A DNA stretch of 9,988 nucleotides from CAYMRB01 sp964392615 (GCA_964392615.1 CAYMRB010000381.1:1-9988); one strand, 5' to 3'; shown: positions 1-7,297, counted from the stretch's first letter. Notes: generated by a model not told the origin, from the sequence alone. Made by a program: numbers and translations.

Positions 1-574
1 CCCGCTGCCCGTTTCGCAGCTCGACAGGTTTCAGCAGACGATCCTGATCGACTACCCATCGGACGACGAGGAGTTCCGCATCGTCCAGATGACGACCTCG
101 GCGTACGGCTGCGACCTCGAGCCCCTCCTGACGCACGAGGATGTCGTCGAGGCGATCGCGCTCGTCAGCCGCATCGCGGTGCCGGCCCGGCTCGTCGACT
201 ACGCGTCTCGCCTCGTCCGCTGCACGCGTCCTGACTCGGGCAGCGCGCCGCAGTTCGTCCGAGAATCGATCTCGTGGGGCGCCGGCCCGCGCGCCATCCA
301 GGCGCTCGTCGCCGGGGCCAGAGCGCTGGCGTTCCTCGCCGGACGCACCGAGGCGACCGCTGACGATCTGCACGGCGTCGTCTTCTCGACGCTGCGCCAC
401 CGACTCGTGCGGACCTACCACGCCGAGGCGGAGGGCATCGATGTCGACGACATCGTCCGCCGCGTGCTCTTGAGCATGCCGGACGGCATCTACCACGAGC
501 CGGAGCCCGAGCGCCCGCGCACGCTGCGGTTCTGGCAACGGAACAAGCGGAGCGGCGAGTCGCGCCAGGCTTGA
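1..574 (+). CDS. MoxR family AAA+ ATPase, C-terminal part (5' end outside window)
   Basis: Reading from base 2, 190 residues are visible before the TGA at 572-574; the N-terminal half with Walker A and B lies before the window. The first visible residues, PLPVSQLDRF, match the MoxR signature usually seen as 'LPEAQLDRF', followed by ILIDYPSDDEE, which is typical of the end of the MoxR AAA+ core. The C-terminal lid domain follows, with SWGAGPRAIQALVAGARALA and a TADDL...LRHRL segment, both characteristic of the family. A short charged tail (EPEPERPRTLRFWQRNKR) ends the protein. MoxR ATPases act as chaperones for assembly or metal insertion and are often encoded beside DUF58 and von Willebrand A-domain genes. 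None is seen here, because the upstream side is cut off and the downstream gene is convergent. The internal ATG at 89 is not the real start, since the conserved frame continues upstream of it. Confidence 0.88.
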   Translation, partial: PLPVSQLDRFQQTILIDYPSDDEEFRIVQMTTSAYGCDLEPLLTHEDVVEAIALVSRIAVPARLVDYASRLVRCTRPDSGSAPQFVRESISWGAGPRAIQALVAGARALAFLAGRTEATADDLHGVVFSTLRHRLVRTYHAEAEGIDVDDIVRRVLLSMPDGIYHEPEPERPRTLRFWQRNKRSGESRQA

Positions 575-593
575 GAGGCGTCGACCGCGCCTC
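575..593. terminator. Candidate bidirectional hairpin between convergent stops
   Basis: A 6-bp GC-rich stem (GAGGCG at 575-580, CGCCTC at 588-593) with a 7-nt loop sits directly after the moxR stop and overlaps the stop codon of the convergent gene. No T-run follows on either strand, so this is only a candidate for a shared terminator of two genes whose stops are 17 bp apart. Confidence 0.3.
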
Positions 594-1227
594 AGTCCCA
601 GTAGAAGTACTGACGCTTCGTCGTCACCTTGCCGTCGGCGTCGATGCCGATCTGGCGCAGGTAGTAGTGGGTGCTCGACGGGGATCGCGAGTAGATGAGG
701 TACTCCGTGGCGAGATCCTGCTCCCGGTATCTCGGCTTGCCGTGCAGCGCCTCGATCTCCGCTTGAGTCTTCCCGTTGAGCGCGCTGGGCTTCCCGTCGA
801 GCACATTGGACTCCGCGCGTGACAGCCCGAGATAGCCCCCGCCGAGCGTCACGGTCACCTGTCGCGACAGCAGGCTCTCCGACGCGACGGTCTCGACCTG
901 CCCGAAGACGGAGGTCACGCGACCGTCCGCATCGAAGGTGAAAAGGGTGAACGTCCCCGACACGCCGCCGTCATCACGGAAGCCGGAATGATCCTCGCCG
1001 CAGTAGAGCCAGGAGATCGTGGGGGTTGCCGCACTGGTGGAAAGCGGAGCTCCGAGGACCTCCAGCACGCGATCCTTCGAGTCCCCGACTCGAATCGAGT
1101 CGAAGCCGCTCTCCGTGTAGCCGGACGCGTACTGGGTATCGCTGATCAGAACGGGCAGCGCGAAGACGCCCAGCGTGACCAGGGCGGCCAGGACGAGAAC
1201 GGTGAGAATCAGGACGGGCTTGAGCAC
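592..1227 (-). CDS. Membrane-anchored protein with two BamE (SmpA/OmlA)-like modules
   Basis: This is a 211-residue protein with a hydrophobic N-terminal segment (about residues 4-28, LILTVLVLAALVTLGVFALP) that looks like a single transmembrane anchor or uncleaved signal; no lipobox cysteine is visible. The rest resembles two copies of a BamE/SmpA-type fold. The first (about 42-110) has FDSIRVGDSKDRVLEVLGAP and then FDADGRVTSVFG. The second (about 135-211) has NGKTQAEIEALHGKP and then IDADGKVTTKRQYFYWD. In known proteins this fold sits in the periplasm on envelope assembly factors, but the short motifs alone do not prove that role here. The start is GTG at 1225-1227; the nearest GGAG is about 13 nt upstream, so the start is uncertain. 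The gene lies 89 bp downstream of prkA on the same strand and could be co-transcribed with it. It is convergent with the MoxR gene. Confidence 0.6.
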   Translation of the reverse strand: MLKPVLILTVLVLAALVTLGVFALPVLISDTQYASGYTESGFDSIRVGDSKDRVLEVLGAPLSTSAATPTISWLYCGEDHSGFRDDGGVSGTFTLFTFDADGRVTSVFGQVETVASESLLSRQVTVTLGGGYLGLSRAESNVLDGKPSALNGKTQAEIEALHGKPRYREQDLATEYLIYSRSPSSTHYYLRQIGIDADGKVTTKRQYFYWD

Positions 1228-1316
1228 GGCGATGCAGCGTCTCCAAGGGAATGGGAGAGGAGATGCTCTCAGCCCGTCGCGGTGAGATCAAGAAATAGCC
1301 ACGGGCGGCGGCGAGG

Positions 1317-3584
1317 TCACGAGGACCGCAACACCCACGCGATCACGTCGCGGGCACCGTCCTCGGTGTAGCCGAACTCGTCACGCATCTTGGCGAGCGC
1401 CTTGACGACCTGCTCCTTCTCGCCGTCGCTGAGGAGATCGAACTCGTCGGTACCGTACTTCAGGATGTCCTGCTCGATCAGCGTCAGCACGCGCTTGCGC
1501 TCGCTGTAGAAGTTGTCCTTCAGCGCCTGGTAGATCTCGGGGAACAGCGTCGGATAGTCGAGCGGCTGCTGCGGGTTGTCGAGCGACCACGCTGCGATGC
1601 GCGTCATGATATTCGACCGGAAGTGCTCAGGGTCCTCATCGTGCTCGACGAGGCCCTCGATGCGCTCCAGCAGCTCGGTGCTCGGCGAATCGTACGCGTT
1701 GGTCGACGAGTTGAAGACCTTCTCGCCGCTGTCGAACGCCTTCACGTGGCGGAAGTACTCGTGGAAGATCCTGTCGTACTCGCTCTCGTCGATCAGCTCG
1801 ATCGAGCCGTAGACCTCCTGCGTCACCCACGACAAGTACTCGGTCTTGACCGCCGTCAACAGCTCGCGGACATCGTGATAGCCGTCGTCCGAGGTGATGC
1901 GCAGGAAATCGTACAAGCTACTGTCTTTGACGAGCTCCTCGATCGCGTCAAACACCGCCATCGGCGTCAGACAGCGGTCGGAGCCGCCGGCTCCGCGCCC
2001 AGCGGCACCCGACTCTGCGGCTCGCGACAAGAGCGTCAGCATCTCGCGAGGCGAGACGCCACGACGGCCCTCGTACTCAGCACCGAAGATCCCCTCGAAC
2101 TCGGCCTCGTGCTCCTCGAACTCCTCCCGGACTTCGCGGATCCCGGCGCGCAGAACCTTCTTCTCCTCCTCCGAGAAGTGAGCCGGCACTTCGCCGCTGT
2201 CGTAGAGATTCGCCTTCTCGACCGGCGTCAGCTTCGTGACGACGCCGCGCATCGGCTCCTCGTAGTTCTCTGCGCACGGCCGCCGCAGGCGCGTCAGCAC
2301 GCTCCACAATGCGGCAACCTCGGCGGTGTGCGGCGCGACGTCGCGCCCCTTGGCCACGGCGCGAATCTGCCGACGGTAGAGTTCGGCCTCGATACTGACT
2401 CGCAGGAGATACGGGACAGCGATCAATTCCATGCGGCCCTTGAAGCTCGAGAAGTCGGGGCTGCGTTTGAACAGGCTCAGCTGCTTCTCGTTGGCCGTAC
2501 CCGCGATCAACAGGTCGAGGTAGACCATGCAGTTCGACAGGCTCGCCGTGCCGCGCTCGCACGTCGTCAAGAGATACTTGTTCATCTCGATCGGACGCTT
2601 GAGGAAGTCGCTGTACTCGAGGATGCCGCGGTTCGCGTCGACGATGTCCCCCACCGGCTGGTACAGCGTCACGTTGCGAAGGACGACCGGAATGCTCCAC
2701 GAGTGCTCCGACGTGATCGGCTGCGTCCCGCCGTCGACATTGCCCTGCGGCTCGATGCTCACGGCGCCACGGCGATACCGCTTCGACACGAAATACCGCT
2801 CGACGCGCACATGCCGCAGCACCTTGCGCCAATCGCCCTGATACGCGATGAGCAGGCTCTCGTAGATCTTCATGCACTTCTGGCACAGATCCCCTTCGAG
2901 GAACCGTGTGTAGTTGAGGTGCGGGTGCGGTGGCTTCGACCCCGCGAGCACGTCGCGCACGAACGACTCGCGGCGCTCACGCGGCAGAAGGAATAGCGGC
3001 GAGCAGCGCAGCTCGCAACCGAATCGCGACGAGATATCGTGCGCGTCGAGGTGCGCGTAGCTCACCTGCTCGTCTTCATCCTCGGGCACGGCCTCGAAGC
3101 CGATGCGATCGAGCTTGCCCTCGCGATCCGTGAAGAGCCAGCTGAACGTCATCAGCACGCCTTCGGGCGCTCGCGAGAACCTCTCGAGGCCGAGGACGAT
3201 GTTCTCGATGACCGTCGTCTTCCCGGACCCGTTCGGCCCGTGAAGCAGGAGCATCTTGTCGGCCTCGCCACGCTTCGCGAAGCTCTGCAGGTACTGGTAG
3301 ATATCCTCCTGCACCCGCTCCTGGCCGATCAGGTTCGTGTTCTTGCCCACCTCCTCGAGGTCGAACACGCCGAAGCGGTGCGCCTCCATGCCGATGCGCG
3401 AACTCTCCTGCGTGCCGAAGTAGTCGAACATCTCGAGCAGGTACTGCGGCGCCGTCCTCAGGTGACGACACGGGTGGCTCACGAAGTGCTCGAGAAACTC
3501 CTCGAAGGAGAGCACCTGCTCGTTCTCGTCGAAGTGCTCGCGAACACTGGATTGGAGCCGGTCCAGGATGGGATCGAGTTCCAT
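1317..3584 (-). CDS. prkA: PrkA-family AAA+ serine protein kinase-like protein, long form
   Basis: This is a 755-residue homologue of E. coli YeaG/PrkA (about 640 residues). The N-terminal AAA+ part has GPNGSGKTT as Walker A (residues 116-124). It then has NRGILEYSDFLKRPIE (about 318-333) and PYLLRVSIEAELYRRQI (about 391-407), which align with E. coli NQGIMEFVEMFKAPIK and PYCLRISEEIKIYEKLL. The C-terminal PrkA domain (about 505-755) includes FHEYFRHVKAF, PEHFRSNIMTRIAAW and the final EDGARDVIAWVLRSS. Two features differ from E. coli: an insert with C190-x3-C194 and C234-x2-C237, which looks like a zinc knuckle, and a Glu-rich plus Gly/Ala-rich linker (about 470-537) between the two halves. 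PrkA proteins are reported as Ser/Thr kinases tied to nutrient stress in E. coli; B. subtilis PrkA has also been described as a protease. The ATG at 3582-3584 has GAGGAG two bases upstream. The usual partners (DUF444/yeaH, spoVR) are not in the window; the neighbour upstream is a sigma-54 activator. Confidence 0.9.
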   Translation of the reverse strand: MELDPILDRLQSSVREHFDENEQVLSFEEFLEHFVSHPCRHLRTAPQYLLEMFDYFGTQESSRIGMEAHRFGVFDLEEVGKNTNLIGQERVQEDIYQYLQSFAKRGEADKMLLLHGPNGSGKTTVIENIVLGLERFSRAPEGVLMTFSWLFTDREGKLDRIGFEAVPEDEDEQVSYAHLDAHDISSRFGCELRCSPLFLLPRERRESFVRDVLAGSKPPHPHLNYTRFLEGDLCQKCMKIYESLLIAYQGDWRKVLRHVRVERYFVSKRYRRGAVSIEPQGNVDGGTQPITSEHSWSIPVVLRNVTLYQPVGDIVDANRGILEYSDFLKRPIEMNKYLLTTCERGTASLSNCMVYLDLLIAGTANEKQLSLFKRSPDFSSFKGRMELIAVPYLLRVSIEAELYRRQIRAVAKGRDVAPHTAEVAALWSVLTRLRRPCAENYEEPMRGVVTKLTPVEKANLYDSGEVPAHFSEEEKKVLRAGIREVREEFEEHEAEFEGIFGAEYEGRRGVSPREMLTLLSRAAESGAAGRGAGGSDRCLTPMAVFDAIEELVKDSSLYDFLRITSDDGYHDVRELLTAVKTEYLSWVTQEVYGSIELIDESEYDRIFHEYFRHVKAFDSGEKVFNSSTNAYDSPSTELLERIEGLVEHDEDPEHFRSNIMTRIAAWSLDNPQQPLDYPTLFPEIYQALKDNFYSERKRVLTLIEQDILKYGTDEFDLLSDGEKEQVVKALAKMRDEFGYTEDGARDVIAWVLRSS

Positions 3585-3635
3585 GACTCCTCGCCGCGGA
3601 AGCCCGCGTTCTCTTCCTTGCAGCCCGTTGGAGAA

Positions 3636-3662
3636 TTTCTAGCCTTCAATGTCGCTCGACAA
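3636..3662 (-). promoter_or_regulatory. Weak sigma-70-like promoter candidate for prkA
   Basis: Read on the - strand, TTGTCG (3662-3657) and TAGAAA (3641-3636) are separated by 15 bp, about 50 bp upstream of the prkA ATG. Both boxes are imperfect (TTG kept in the -35; 4 of 6 in the -10) and the spacer is short. I looked for a sigma-54 element (GG-N10-GC) in the 193-bp gap between the activator and prkA, because the upstream gene is a sigma-54 activator, and did not find a convincing one. Confidence 0.22.
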
Positions 3663-3727
3663 GGCACTAGCGTAACACTGCACGACCGCGACAGCGAATC
3701 CCGGGCGCATCGTCACGCTACGGATGA

Positions 3728-3769
3728 GATCGGCGCGGCAAGCCGATCGACTTGGCCGCAACCGGGCCA
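3728..3769 (-). terminator. Two tandem hairpins after the sigma-54 activator gene
   Basis: On the - strand, nine bases past the activator stop codon, there is first a 5-bp stem (arms 3765-3769 and 3753-3757, 7-nt loop). It is followed by a 7-bp perfect stem GATCGGC/GCCGATC (arms 3742-3748 and 3728-3734, 7-nt loop). No T-run follows. They may terminate or stabilise the activator transcript, which would imply a separate promoter for prkA. Confidence 0.35.
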
Positions 3770-3777
3770 GCGGGCTG

Positions 3778-5669
3778 CTAACTCTGTTGGTACAGGCGCA
3801 GCTTCTGATAAAGCGTCTCGCGCGAGATGCCGAGGATCGACGCGGCGCGGGCCTTGTTGCCGTCGGTTTCGTCGAGCACGCGGAGGATGTACTGCTTCTC
3901 CATCTCCGCGAGTGGCTTGAGGCGAAAGATCATCCTGCCGCGTCCCGTGCGGCCGATCTCGGGAGGCAGATCCGAGGGCGTGATTTTCTTCCCGTCTCCG
4001 AGGATGACCGACTGCTCGAGCGCGTTGCGCAGCTCGCGGATGTTGCCGGGCCAGCTGTAGTTGAGCAGGCAGTCTCGCGCGGGCTTGTTGATCGTGATGC
4101 CGTCGGGATTCGAGCCGTTCAGGAAATGGTCGGCAATCTCCAGAATNNNNNNNNNNCCCTGAGCGCCGGGATCTCGATCGTGACGACGGCGAGGCGGAAG
4201 TAGAGATCCTCGCGGAAGGTGCCCTCCTCGATCGCGCGCTTCAGGTCCTGGTTCGTCGCGGAGAGCACGCGAATATCGACCTCGACCTCCTGCTTGCCGC
4301 CGACGCGGTAGAACTTCCGCTCCTGCAGCGCACGCAGAATCTTCACCTGCATGTCGAGCGGCATATCGCCGATCTCGTCGAGAAACAGCGTGCCGCCGTT
4401 CGCGAGATGGAACTTGCCTTCGGACGTGCGCTCGGCGCCGGTGAACGCGCCCTTCTCGTAGCCGAAGAGCTCGCTCTCGACGAGGTTCGGCGGGATCGCG
4501 CCGCAATTCACGGCGACGAACGGCTTGCCCTTGCGCTCGGACTGCTCGTGAATCGCGCGCGCGACGAGCTCCTTGCCGGTGCCGTTCTCGCCGATGACCA
4601 GGACCGAGGTCTCGCGCGGCGCCACCTTCTCGATCAGACGGAACACGCGCTCCATCGCCTCGGAGCTGCCGATCATCTGATCGCCCTTCGACATCAGCAG
4701 GCGCAGCTGCTCGTTCTCGCGCTGCAAGCTCGATCGACCGCGCAGGTTCTGCAGCGTCGGACCCGCGATGCGGCCGAGCGCGCTGACGTACTCCAGGTCG
4801 CTACGGTCGAATTGCTGCCGCGCGCCGCGCGTGTCGACGTAGATCAGCCCGAGGAAGTGCTCGCCGTCAGTCAGCGGAGCGCAGACGAACGAGCGGATCT
4901 TCAGATCGATCACGCTCATGCCGAAGTCCTGGCGGTCCGGCACGTCCCGCACGAGCACCGCTTTGCGGTCGCGCTGGATGTGGGACAGGATGGTCTCGCT
5001 CATCTCGAGCGTCGACGCCTTCTCGCCGTGTTCCGGATCCCAGAAGCGCACGACGTTGAGACCGTACGGATCGAGCTCGTTGCCCTCGGCGGCCAGTCCG
5101 AGGAAGCCCCGTTCGGCCTCGATTTCCTCCGTCGCGGCCGAGAGGGTCAGGTCGTAGAGCGCCTCCTCATCCGTGACCTTGAGGATCTTCTCCGACAGGC
5201 GATAGAGGCTCGACAGTCGGTGGTAGCCCTTCGTCGCCTCGGGCGTATCGAGGGCGTCGGGGCGACCGAAGACGACGCTCGACGCGTCGAGGCTCAGGCC
5301 GGTGTCGATCTTCGACTCGGCGTCGCGTACGACGCGCAGGCGCGACGCCGAGGGGGCGGCGTCCTCGTACTCGAACACGATCTCGCTCTGGCCGATCGAG
5401 ATCCGGTCGCCGTCGAGCAGCTGGTAGCTCTGGACGTCGTTCCCGTTGACGCGAACCGGATTCTTGCCGCCGAGATCGCGCAGAATGACCTTCTCGCCGT
5501 CGAACGAGATCTCGACGTGCTGGCGCGACACCAGCGAGTCCTGCAAGACGATCGTGTTCTCGGCCGACCGCCCGATCGTCGACTGCCCCTCCTCGACGAC
5601 GTAGACCGCTTCCTGAAGCGATGACGGCGTCTGGATGCGCAGCTTGGGCTTGGTCTGGGCAGAGTCCAT
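3778..5669 (-). CDS. FHA-GAF-AAA+ sigma-54-dependent transcriptional activator, Fis family (interrupted by an N gap)
   Basis: The protein is about 631 residues if five residues fill the gap. Residues about 25-102 form an FHA domain with GRS (33-35), SRQH (48-51) and NG (75-76), the phosphothreonine-binding signature. Residues about 150-310 look like a GAF sensor domain. The AAA+ domain (about 330-560) has Walker A GENGTGKE (360-367), the sigma-54-contacting GAFTGA loop (407-412), Walker B TLFLDE (427-432) and REDLYFRL (486-493). The C-terminus is a Fis-type helix-turn-helix (NKARAASILGISRETLYQKL). There is no response-regulator receiver, so input probably comes through FHA and GAF. It should activate sigma-54 promoters in an ATP-dependent way. 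I chose the ATG at 5667-5669 because GGGGAAG lies 4 nt upstream and FHA starts soon after; an in-frame GTG at 5753 lacks such support. The frames before and after the 10 N differ, which reflects the placeholder gap rather than a proven frameshift. prkA follows 193 bp downstream on the same strand. Confidence 0.9.
4147..4156. other. Assembly gap (10 N) inside the activator gene
   Basis: Ten N bases separate IEIPALR (ending at 4158) from ILEIADHFL (starting at 4146), both read on the - strand. In sigma-54 activators this junction normally reads 'LRER.EDI', so about five residues (Glu-Arg-x-Glu-Asp type) are missing. That needs 15 nt including the G at 4157, so 14 unknown bases rather than 10, which also restores the frame. 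Confidence 0.85.
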
Positions 5670-5673
5670 AAAT

Positions 5674-5680
5674 CTTCCCC
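5674..5680 (-). promoter_or_regulatory. Ribosome binding site fixing the activator start
   Basis: GGGGAAG on the - strand, 4 nt before the ATG at 5669, is the best Shine-Dalgarno match near any in-frame start of this gene. It supports this start over the in-frame GTG at 5753. Confidence 0.6.
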
Positions 5681-5686
5681 GTGAAC

Positions 5687-5702
5687 CGGTCCGCACGGAC
5701 CG
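5687..5702 (-). other. Hairpin just upstream of the activator ribosome binding site
   Basis: CGGTCC (5687-5692) and GGACCG (5697-5702) form a perfect 6-bp stem around a 4-nt loop. The stem ends six bases before the GGGGAAG motif on the - strand transcript. It lies inside the predicted long leader of the activator mRNA and could affect translation, but it may be incidental in GC-rich DNA. Confidence 0.35.
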
Positions 5703-5850
5703 AGAACGGCCTGCGGTTTCCGGTCGGGCTCCTCTCCACCTCGGCGGCGACACCCTGGCTCCGGATGGCCGTGCCGGTGTCGTATATCGAACGGACGAGA
5801 CCTCTTACAACTCCCTGAACACCGCCAGCGGACAAGCCGCCAGCCTGGTC

Positions 5851-5878
5851 ATTCTACTGAGTCCGCGGTACTTGTCAA
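5851..5878 (-). promoter_or_regulatory. Strong sigma-70-type promoter for the sigma-54 activator
   Basis: On the - strand, TTGACA (5878-5873, a perfect -35) is followed after 16 bp by TAGAAT (5856-5851, 5 of 6 to TATAAT), preceded by TT. Transcription would start near 5844 and give a leader of about 175 nt before the ATG at 5669. It is the best promoter match in the window and points towards the activator gene. Confidence 0.65.
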
Positions 5879-5900
5879 AAGGGCGCACGCTGACGCGGAC
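5861..5900. repeat. Inverted repeat spanning the activator -35 box
   Basis: GTCCGCG (5861-5867) and CGCGGAC (5894-5900) are perfect 7-bp inverted arms whose centres are 33 bp apart, close to three helical turns. One arm lies in the -35/-10 spacer of the activator promoter and the other upstream of its -35. A further GCGGAC copy lies at 5828-5833, again 33 bp away. This could be an operator for the activator, for lat, or for both. Confidence 0.35.
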
Positions 5901-5955
5901 AGCGCCGCGCGAAGGTGTTAGTCTGTGACGTTGGGGAAGGTAGTACGTTCCTGCC

Positions 5956-5960
5956 GGAGG
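5956..5960 (+). promoter_or_regulatory. Ribosome binding site of lat
   Basis: GGAGG, 11 nt before the ATG at 5972. The spacing is a little long, but no in-frame ATG, GTG or TTG lies closer. It favours 5972 over the in-frame GTG at 5915. Confidence 0.55.
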
Positions 5961-5971
5961 TAATCGCACGC

Positions 5972-7297
5972 ATGGCTTCGTCCCGAACCATCTCCCCTCC
6001 CCGTGTGGAGGAAACTGTCAAGCGGCATCTGATCGGGGACGGCTTCCCGATCGTCTTCGATCTCGAGCGCAGTCACGGGTCGTGGATCGTCGACGCCCGA
6101 AACGGCGACGAGTACCTCGATCTCTACACCTTCTTCGCCAGTCTGCCGCTGGGGTTTCGCCATCCAGTCTTCGACGTGCACGAAAACCGCGAGCGGCTCG
6201 CGTCGGTCGCCGAGCTGAAGCCGGCCAACTCCGACGCCCACACTTGCGAGCTCGCGCATTTTGTACGGACATTCTCGGAACATGCGCTGCCGGCGGACTT
6301 CCGGCACCTGTTCTTCGTCGAGGGCGGCGCGCTGGCGGTCGAGAACGCGCTCAAGGCCGCGTTCGACTGGAAAGTCCACAAGAACCTGGCCGCGGGACGG
6401 GGCGAGATCGGCGGCAAGATCCTCCACTTCCGCGAGGCGTTCCACGGCCGCAGCGGCTACACGATGTCGCTGACGAACACGGATCCGGTGAAGATCGCGC
6501 ACTTCCCGAAGTTCGACTGGCCCCGTATCGGGAATCCGGCGCTGCGCTTCCCGATCGACGACGCCGAGCTCGATCGCGTCGCCGCCGCGGAGCGCGAGGC
6601 CGTCGCCGAGGCGGAAGCCGCGTTCGCCGCGCACCGGCACGATATCGCCGGGATCATCATCGAGCCGATCCAGGGCGAGGGCGGCGACAACCACTTCCGC
6701 CGCGAGTTCTTCCTCGAGCTCCGACGCCTCGCCGACGAGAACGACGCGCTCTTGATCTTCGATGAGGTCCAGACCGGCTTCGGCGGTACGGGACGCATGT
6801 GGGCCTGGGAGCACTTCGACGTCGCTCCGGACCTTCTGAGCTTCGGAAAGAAGGCACAGGTCTGCGGCGTCATGGCCGGACCGCGCCTCGACGAGGTCGA
6901 GGAGAACGTCTTCCGCAAGTCATCGCGCATCAACTCGACCTGGGGCGGCGGACTCGTCGACATGGTGCGCTGCGAGCTGATCCTCGAAACGATGGCTCAC
7001 GATGACCTCGTCGGCAATGCTGCTCGGGTCGGCGAGCACCTGCTGACCGGCCTTCACGATGTCTCCGGCGACCATCCGGACTTCGTGTCGAACGTTCGCG
7101 GCCGCGGACTGATGTGCGCGTTCGATTGCCTGGGCGGCGCCGAGCGCGACGCGCTGCTCACCCGACTGCTCGACGAGAAAGTCCTCGGACTGGCGTGCGG
7201 CGAACGGTCGCTGCGCTTCCGCCCGGCGCTGACCTTCTCGATCGACGAGGCGGACGAGACCGTGCGCCGCCTGCGACGAGCTGTCGAGCGGCTCTGA
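5972..7297 (+). CDS. lat: L-lysine 6-transaminase (lysine epsilon-aminotransferase)
   Basis: This is a 441-residue class III PLP aminotransferase, close to the roughly 450 residues of known Lat proteins. It transfers the epsilon-amino group of L-lysine to 2-oxoglutarate, giving glutamate and aminoadipate semialdehyde, which cyclises to piperideine-6-carboxylate. Supporting motifs are AFHGRSGYTMSLTNT (about 156-170), KFDWPRIGNP (180-189), IIEPIQGEGGDNHFR (229-243), FDEVQTGFGGTGR (263-275, with D264 expected to contact the PLP ring nitrogen) and FGKKAQVCGVMAG (291-303). In the last motif K293 is the likely Schiff-base lysine. NSTWGG (321-326) and LRFRPAL (414-420) follow. KFDWPRI, FGKKxQVCGVMAG and NSTWGG are specific to Lat as I recall it and separate it from ornithine or GABA aminotransferases. 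The ATG at 5972 fits the expected N-terminus. The gene faces gcdH, whose product acts later in lysine breakdown. No clear promoter was found. Confidence 0.92.
   Translation: MASSRTISPPRVEETVKRHLIGDGFPIVFDLERSHGSWIVDARNGDEYLDLYTFFASLPLGFRHPVFDVHENRERLASVAELKPANSDAHTCELAHFVRTFSEHALPADFRHLFFVEGGALAVENALKAAFDWKVHKNLAAGRGEIGGKILHFREAFHGRSGYTMSLTNTDPVKIAHFPKFDWPRIGNPALRFPIDDAELDRVAAAEREAVAEAEAAFAAHRHDIAGIIIEPIQGEGGDNHFRREFFLELRRLADENDALLIFDEVQTGFGGTGRMWAWEHFDVAPDLLSFGKKAQVCGVMAGPRLDEVEENVFRKSSRINSTWGGGLVDMVRCELILETMAHDDLVGNAARVGEHLLTGLHDVSGDHPDFVSNVRGRGLMCAFDCLGGAERDALLTRLLDEKVLGLACGERSLRFRPALTFSIDEADETVRRLRRAVERL

Larger units (their letters stand above)
5670..5971. promoter_or_regulatory. Divergent intergenic region between the sigma-54 activator and lat
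   Basis: This 302-bp region is the only long stretch without a gene. It holds a strong - strand promoter (5851-5878), a leader of about 175 nt for the activator, a hairpin next to the activator ribosome binding site, and three GCGGAC boxes at 5828-5833 (+), 5861-5866 (-) and 5895-5900 (+). For lat on the + strand I see GGAGG at 5956-5960 but no convincing -35/-10 pair. I see no lysine riboswitch-like structure. Confidence 0.6.

Noticed and set aside
1623..2996. 457-codon + strand open frame antisense to prkA
   Set aside because: Its protein is Arg/Leu/Val-rich with no recognisable domain, while the opposite strand encodes a clear PrkA homologue across the whole interval. It is a GC-rich shadow.
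3585..3777. Sigma-54 promoter upstream of prkA
   Set aside because: I searched both strands for GG-N10-GC in a TGGC...TTGC context; the GGC/TGC pairs present have the wrong spacing (for example 15 or 16 bp).
4119..4506. Frameshift or pseudogene in the sigma-54 activator
   Set aside because: The frame change coincides exactly with the 10 N gap; conserved motifs on both sides are intact and join if the gap is 14 bases.
4407..5624. 405-codon + strand open frame antisense to the sigma-54 activator
   Set aside because: The composition is typical of a shadow frame and it fully overlaps the FHA, GAF and AAA+ domains of the real gene.
5915..5971. Upstream GTG start for lat at 5915
   Set aside because: It would add 19 residues with no similarity to Lat that I recognise, and the GGAGG at 5956-5960 favours the ATG at 5972.
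5879..5971. Lysine riboswitch in front of lat
   Set aside because: The space before lat is short and shows no multi-helix junction or lysine-riboswitch motifs.
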